NCBI GenBank assembly: GCA_037179385.1
Contig: CM074189.1
Location: 22,517,020-22,581,019, forward strand
Reading direction: 5' to 3'
Length of the DNA: 64,000 bases
DNA from: Holothuria scabra
Lineage: Eukaryota > Echinodermata > Holothuroidea > Aspidochirotida > Holothuriidae
Below are positions 58,370 to 64,000 of this stretch, in pieces. Position 1 is the first letter of the stretch. Every line of letters starts with the position of its first letter. The notes beneath the pieces were generated by a model. It ran no database searches. It was not told the DNA's origin and saw only the letters and a program-made list of their open reading frames with translations. Both the position numbers and the translations under genes were made by a program.

Positions 58370-61300
58370 GTCCAATCACATTTTACATGTCATAAAAGGC
58401 ACATTGCATCCCCTAAATTCGGTCCGAATGTGTGCTGCTCTAAAACTTTTCTTTTTGCTACACATGTGCTATCTCTATGTTTGCGAAGCGGAACAAATAT
58501 TACCACAGTGAAATCAGGGTATTAGATCTCGGATCTACTATTACGCAGATGGCAGACCTGGAATTTGTAGACTGCTTGTTACAAGATGCAGAATGTAGCA
58601 ATGGGTAACGCTATGAAAGTTCCGCTAAGCTACTAATCTGAGTAAGATACTTGAATTAAAATCTTAGAGTAAACATAAAAGTAACCGCCGAACGAGTGTC
58701 TCTTCTTGTCCAGGTTTAAGCGATTTACGAGTAAAACCTAATCCCCCACTTGGTTGCATTCAACATGAAAGGCCTTTTGCATTCATGAAATAGCAAAACA
58801 TTCTACTACATTAAACTAAGTTAACGTAAAATCTAGCCCTTTGTCTAGCCAATCATTAACCATGAACAGAAAGCAGCCTACGCTTGTATTGGACGCCACG
58901 AACGAAGTATTCAAATCCAAATGCAGCAACTTAATTGCGTAATGTTTAGCACTTTCCCCTTGTATACTTATTTATCGTTTCTTGACAAAACGTACTTCAC
59001 TGATACTGTGGCTGCATAACTGGTTAGCTGAAGGTTTTCAAATTTCGAGCCAAGTCGACACAAAACCAACTCGCCCTTTATCAACTCGACCGGCCCAGGC
59101 CAAGTCGTCCCCACACCAAATCGGTCCCAACCCCCAGTCGTCCCCAAGCCCGAGTATAGTCCCCATACCAACTCGAGCAGTCTCAGGATGACAAAGCATA
59201 ACAGATGTTGGCATATCTCATTTTCAAGACAATGGGGTAGCAACATCTCTCAGTGACGTGCGCAGGAGTTGTGAGGTGGAGAGAAGCGGAGAAACTGTGA
59301 AGCCCTGTGAAATCTTGAACTTCAGGCACGCCCAACACATCGAATCCCTAAGACGAGACAACAATCGTTCTTAGTTAAATTTTGATAGACGTTCTCTATT
59401 TTTTTTTCTTGTTTTCATTGTGTTACCCCTCAGCATTAACTGAATGACTTTGATAAACAAAAACTGAATTGGAACGTGTGGTTGAAACTTTGATAAGGAC
59501 TGCGATATCAAACAATGATTAGGAACTGTTAAGTATATAAAAAATATTCTCATCGCATGCGGGACAGCCTGAATATTTTTGAAAAAGTCAGTACAGAGTT
59601 GCGACTGCGCATGTCAGGTCAAAGGTCATAACTGTAAAGTAAAATAAACATTTTGTTCGCGGCAATGACTCGACATTGGGCACTGCCATGATAAATAAGC
59701 AAATGGACTTACTGGAATGGAAAATTAAAGTTAGCATTTTTAATTTTTTCACAAATCTTGATTTTATTTATTTTTTTTTTATAAACGCTATGTAAATACG
59801 AATCCCAGAGCTAGAACCGAATAGTGAGGTCTACTGGCTAGCCGTCCACGTCGGAAGTTGGTTACGAAAATTGACTATGCAATACAAGACTTTTAATCCC
59901 CTCCGTTAGATAACTTAAAAAGGTTAAATCTTTAATTCACTTTAATGAACCAATGAAATGTTATTTTTTTTTCTTGACAAGAATTAACCTGTATTTAAAA
60001 GTTACCGAATCGTAAAAATATCAAGACACAAGCGGTGTGATCATCATACAAATTCAATGAGACTCAATGCGAGTATATACTGTATTGTGCGTTGTAACTG
60101 GCTTGTTGCATACGTAGTTCCTCACCGTGGTACATGTTTCATTAATTCGGTCACCTTAAGTCGGCCATTGCATGCTCAAATATTAAGGATTTCTCTGCGT
60201 ACTTCTTTGTCCATGTACGTTTCATACCCCCATGATACAACAGAAAGTGTGAATACTCGAATGTAAAATATGGCTACTGAAAGCAAAGCTATCACCGTAT
60301 CTTGAGTCTGCAGTTCACGGCGGCTGGTCTACCTGTGAGAAAGTATGGAACACCTTCACTCGACGCGGAATCCGGCAAAATTGTAGGGGTTAACCTTTTT
60401 TTCAAATATTGCGAGATAGAATGTATTTCTGCCGAGGAAAATCCATATCACTTCAGCAATATTCATTTAACCATAGCCAAATTATTATCCAAATTATTAT
60501 CCGTTAGAGCTGCCAGCAGACTGGGGAGACTGTATGGTGTATGCCGTAGTAACGTGTAGTTGGTCAGTGTCACGGCGCTGTGTAGTTGCCTCATGTGCGT
60601 TCGGAGTACCCTTATGACCTTTGACCTGTTAGACTTTGATGTAACTATGATCTGGCTGATTCATCCAATCGCGATTGCAAATTTTGAATAAAGACAAATC
60701 GTAAAGAAGCGGTTCCCTGGCACATTTAAAATGAATAGTTTTCAGCCGGGACTTCTTTCGGCACTTCGAAAAGGACATGACTGGCGATCATCATCACAGG
60801 AATTGCAGAAGACGAGTCGAGTATTGGCAATTCCAGCAGATCAAATCGGTAGCCCCCAGCTAGAGAGTTGGCAGGCGGTCTGTTGAAATGACGACGTTGG
60901 AATTTTCGCTTGCAATTTTCGTCTGGTAATTTTAAGCATCCTACTACAGTACTTGATTTTGAGGGAACGAAACAGCATGCTGATTGTTTTAGAAAGCCAA
61001 ATATTACAACAGTGGGTGTTGGGACGGAAAACCAGTGACCTTACCTGCATTGTTTATGTAAATGATTTTGGCTTTAGTAAGGCACAGAGTTGTCAACCCG
61101 TACCATGTACGATACGTTAACAGAACTGACTTTGGTCAATCAAAAAAGCCAAATGCATTTACTGTGAACCCACCGAAGAAAAAAATGGGTTCAAATGTAA
61201 AGATGCTTACATGTGGACAATTAAAGCGCTTACCGATTACATTTAAGTTTAATTTAAGATTCTGAACAATTTTTATTTCTGTATCTAATTCAGAAAGTTC

Positions 61301-61940
61301 CATACATTAGTCGATCCTTTCAACATTTTATCTATAGGGTACGTTTTGCAGTTTCTAACATCTGGTTAGCAACTTCCGGGTCTGCAGTCTGACAAATAGT
61401 AGACCTGATTACTACTATATTAGCAATAAATGGCGATAGCGTGTCTGTCAATGCGTTTAGTGCAACTATTTGAGCGAATGAAAGGCTGACCGAAAGTAGC
61501 AACTTTCTTGCTTCCATTGCTCCTTTCGTTTCGGAAGGAAAATCACGTGAGGGGCGTTCCTAGGTGAAGCCAACACGCGTTCGGGCCAAATTTGGCCTAT
61601 CAACAAAGTAACAACTCTCTTAGTAATGCGAGCTCCTTCGCCCTGTCTTTGAATGCATTGTTTAGAGTCAACCTTGCGCTCGACCAGCTAGTCTAGCTCA
61701 GCTGCCACGATATCGGGATGTTCATGCCGTGTGAGTTTGAACTTATTACGGTGTATCGGTAACTGTCAGTTTTGACACCCTGTTTTTGTTTTGACATGCT
61801 GATATTTTGTCCGATATTTTTTGTTACACTACAGTCTCGCGGTCGTGTATCAAGAAGGACGTGATGAAAACAAACATCCAAAGCTAGATGTATGTAACTA
61901 CGCACTGGCTGTGACTGGGTGACTTCATAATACCTTTTGA
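58370..61940. other. No supported gene; two perfect DR1 sites
   Basis: Short frames without recognised domains. Two perfect AGGTCA direct repeats spaced by one base occur: AGGTCAAAGGTCA at 59,616-59,628 and its complement TGACCTTTGACCT at 60,615-60,627. Confidence 0.5.
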
Positions 61941-61944
61941 CATT

Positions 61945-62250
61945 ATAAAAACGTTCTAACATGCTGATTTCTTTTGACATGCTACATTTATTTCTGGTAT
62001 CCTATTTTTTTGTAAACTGTTATTTGATTTCTTCTTTAGATATGTTGCCCTTTTTTGATGTATAAATTTTTGTACATTTATGACACGCTTGGCAATCCGC
62101 AGAGTAATCATACAGTTTCGTGTGCCAAAAAAGGAACCTCGATTACCTTTAGTTCCCCGACGATCTTTCTGGGTTTGCTTTAAAAAAATTACCATCTTCA
62201 ATATCCCCGGTTCTCACGATTTCCAATTTTTCATTGCAAAAATGTAAGAT
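61945..62250 (-). repeat. Inverted repeat H, right copy
   Basis: Minus-strand partner of 58,205-58,365, but longer. One minus frame reads CQACHKCTKIYTSKKGQH, which loosely resembles part of a C2H2 zinc finger, then stops. This could be a decayed zinc-finger gene fragment; I am not confident. Confidence 0.5.
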
Positions 62251-62624
62251 TAGTAAGTCTTAAACATCATATAAACTCAAAAATTTTACATTTTGGGAAA
62301 AGAAGGGCTATACATTTCCGGACTTCATAAACCCTTTTCATGCTATGAAATATGTGTAGTCTATCTGATGATTTGCTCACAGCAAGAACAGACTCTTCAA
62401 TAAAGAGTCGAAATTCACCCGCTTTTCCTAAAAAAAATCCCAACATTTGCAAAGTTTCTGCTTTAAATACCAGTTTTTTCCAATTTATTCTACATAACTT
62501 CTCCTATTTTAAGAACCGTATAAAATGAAGAAAATTTGGGAAATTTTCAAAATTTCGTCGGATAGCTTTCATCTGTCCGATAAAATACATGTAACCCAAA
62601 GGAATTCCAATTACACTGGCATTG

Positions 62625-63150
62625 CTCCGCTTGCGGGTGGCGATCACGGGGAGGGAGAGGGCAGGTACATGCTCCCAATATTTTTTGAGGGGACACCATA
62701 TTCAATGTTCCACCAATATGTGATAAGTTAAGAGAAAAAATGTACCCGATTTCCTTTTTTGTTGTAATTCGTACACTAGTAAATATATTTTGCGATTCAT
62801 GTGCCATGTGCTGGATCCTACAGGAGCATTTTGTTCTTAAATTACAACTTTTCGTGCACTACGGCCGCGTTCCGCCATTTTTGTTTAGTTGAAATGCGAG
62901 TTTCAGATCAGGTGATTGAATGAAAGTATTTTCACAACCTGCCTTATGAGTAATCCTTGTCGACGTTATTATACTGAAGCACGATGTTAAATTGATAAAA
63001 GTTCTCTTTTTGGTGAAAATATTTTACTCAGACACAACAACATAACTTACTGTGTAGAAAATATTGACTGTCTCAAGGATTAGAAAAGGGTAATAGGGGA
63101 AAGGGATTATCTCCCGAAATCAGGTTCTGTGGTTTTTACCCAAGTATATC
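62625..63150 (+). repeat. Interspersed repeat G, copy 2
   Basis: Diverged direct partner of 34,900-35,450 (see shared phrases there). No coding recognised. Confidence 0.6.
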
Positions 63151-64000
63151 TTTTAGGTTAAAGTAAAGTGCTTCTTAATTGCCGTAATTGCTGAATGATC
63201 TTTGCTTACTATCAAGAGCAAAATATGCACAAAAGCTCAGCCCACTGATTAGATGATATTTCAATGACTTCAACGCTCCTCTCGATAAGTTTGTGAACAA
63301 TTTAATGTGGTTTACAACTGTGGAATGAAGAGCACGAAGAAACTATGGGAGGAACTAGGGATAATTTATGGACGAAAATTGGAATCTACTGTTTCGAGAA
63401 CTGAGGACGTTGTTTCGGTTTCTTAACATGAGCCAAATATTTTCAGTGTGTCTTGAGCAAGCCCCCATTTTTCCACGCTTTTTGTGTGTCCAAGCTGTTT
63501 CGTTTCGGACATCTTTTCAAAACTTCTGTCGCAACTTCAGGGTTGCTAGATCCATTAACGTAATAGAACTAACTCCTTGTCTTGTATTCTTTCATGGACC
63601 ACTTTTTTAATTTGTCCACTGGATTTTACAATATGGCAATTGAATTTCTTGCAAAATTTCCGCATTCTTCGTTTGTTGGACCCACAGTCGAAGTTGAAAC
63701 TACTGTATGCTATCAACGTTAACTTTTAGCGGTAAACTTTTCCAGTCAAAGTTATTAAGGAAACGTTCAAAGTTATATAGTTTCGGTGCATTACCAGTTT
63801 GGGTTTCATGTAGCAGACTCCTTGACTACTAGACTTACATCTATGACGTGATGACTGCATGGGACACTTGATTTCGAAGAACTGGTATCACTATTTTTTT
63901 ATTTGCTCTTTTCGGCTCTTGACATTAAAAATATATACAGTGAAATACAATAATTAATGATAAAAATTTACTTCGACAAATTATACTGAATGTCCTAGAT
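63151..64000. other. No supported gene
   Basis: AT-rich DNA to the window edge; one 80-codon plus frame at 63,368 lacks any recognised domain. Confidence 0.5.

Noticed and set aside
60302..60559. 85-codon plus frame
   Set aside because: No recognisable motif and no supporting splice sites.

Overview
This is eukaryotic, AT-rich, repeat-dense intergenic DNA. It has no operons, ribosome binding sites or compact gene order. It does have non-LTR retrotransposons, Penelope-like elements (PLEs), hAT-type DNA transposons, TA-flanked miniature elements and long (TA)n microsatellites. Together these point to an animal genome; a marine invertebrate, perhaps an echinoderm or another non-vertebrate deuterostome, is my inference and is not proven. 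I find no intact host gene. The only host-gene hints are a possible signal-peptide first exon at 52,154-52,229 and weak membrane-protein exon candidates on the minus strand at 3.8-5.3 kb.

Left part (1-24 kb): mostly featureless DNA to 8.4 kb. A ~4.4 kb decayed copy of a large Cys-rich, unnamed protein family lies on the minus strand at 16.4-20.7 kb, and a partial sister copy lies at 9.0-10.7 kb. A broken CR1-like LINE (PHD-like finger, endonuclease, reverse transcriptase) abuts the sister copy at 10.7-14.2 kb. A degenerate ~30-35 bp tandem repeat follows at 22.8-23.1 kb, and an ~87 bp satellite at 27.1-27.7 kb has relatives at 24.9-25.7 kb.

Middle part (28-51.7 kb): a Penelope-like element hot spot with at least four families, here called A to D. 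Nearly every copy ends in, or is bounded by, a (TA)n tract. Three families occur as head-to-head inverted pairs. Family A meets near 30.95 kb, and its left copy carries an internal deletion. Family B meets near 47 kb as a near-identical palindrome with arms of ~2.8 kb; with flanking inverted miniature elements it spans ~7 kb. Family C meets near 51.6 kb at an 11-bp perfect hairpin. The 3' regions carry hammerhead-ribozyme-like motifs sharing one architecture: a CUGANGA-like core, an unpaired A, stem II, GAAA, and a self-complementary 4-nt stem III. A second CR1-like LINE (38.8-41 kb, minus) sits between the A copies.

Right part (51.7-64 kb): two hAT-type elements with terminal inverted repeats and 8-bp target duplications (53,217-54,809 and 56,236-58,190). 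The second is an inverted copy of an element at 35.9-38.3 kb. Dispersed diverged repeats and perfect AGGTCA direct-repeat (DR1) sites are also present. Boundaries of repeats are approximate unless a terminal repeat or target duplication is named. Similarities between copies were judged by eye.
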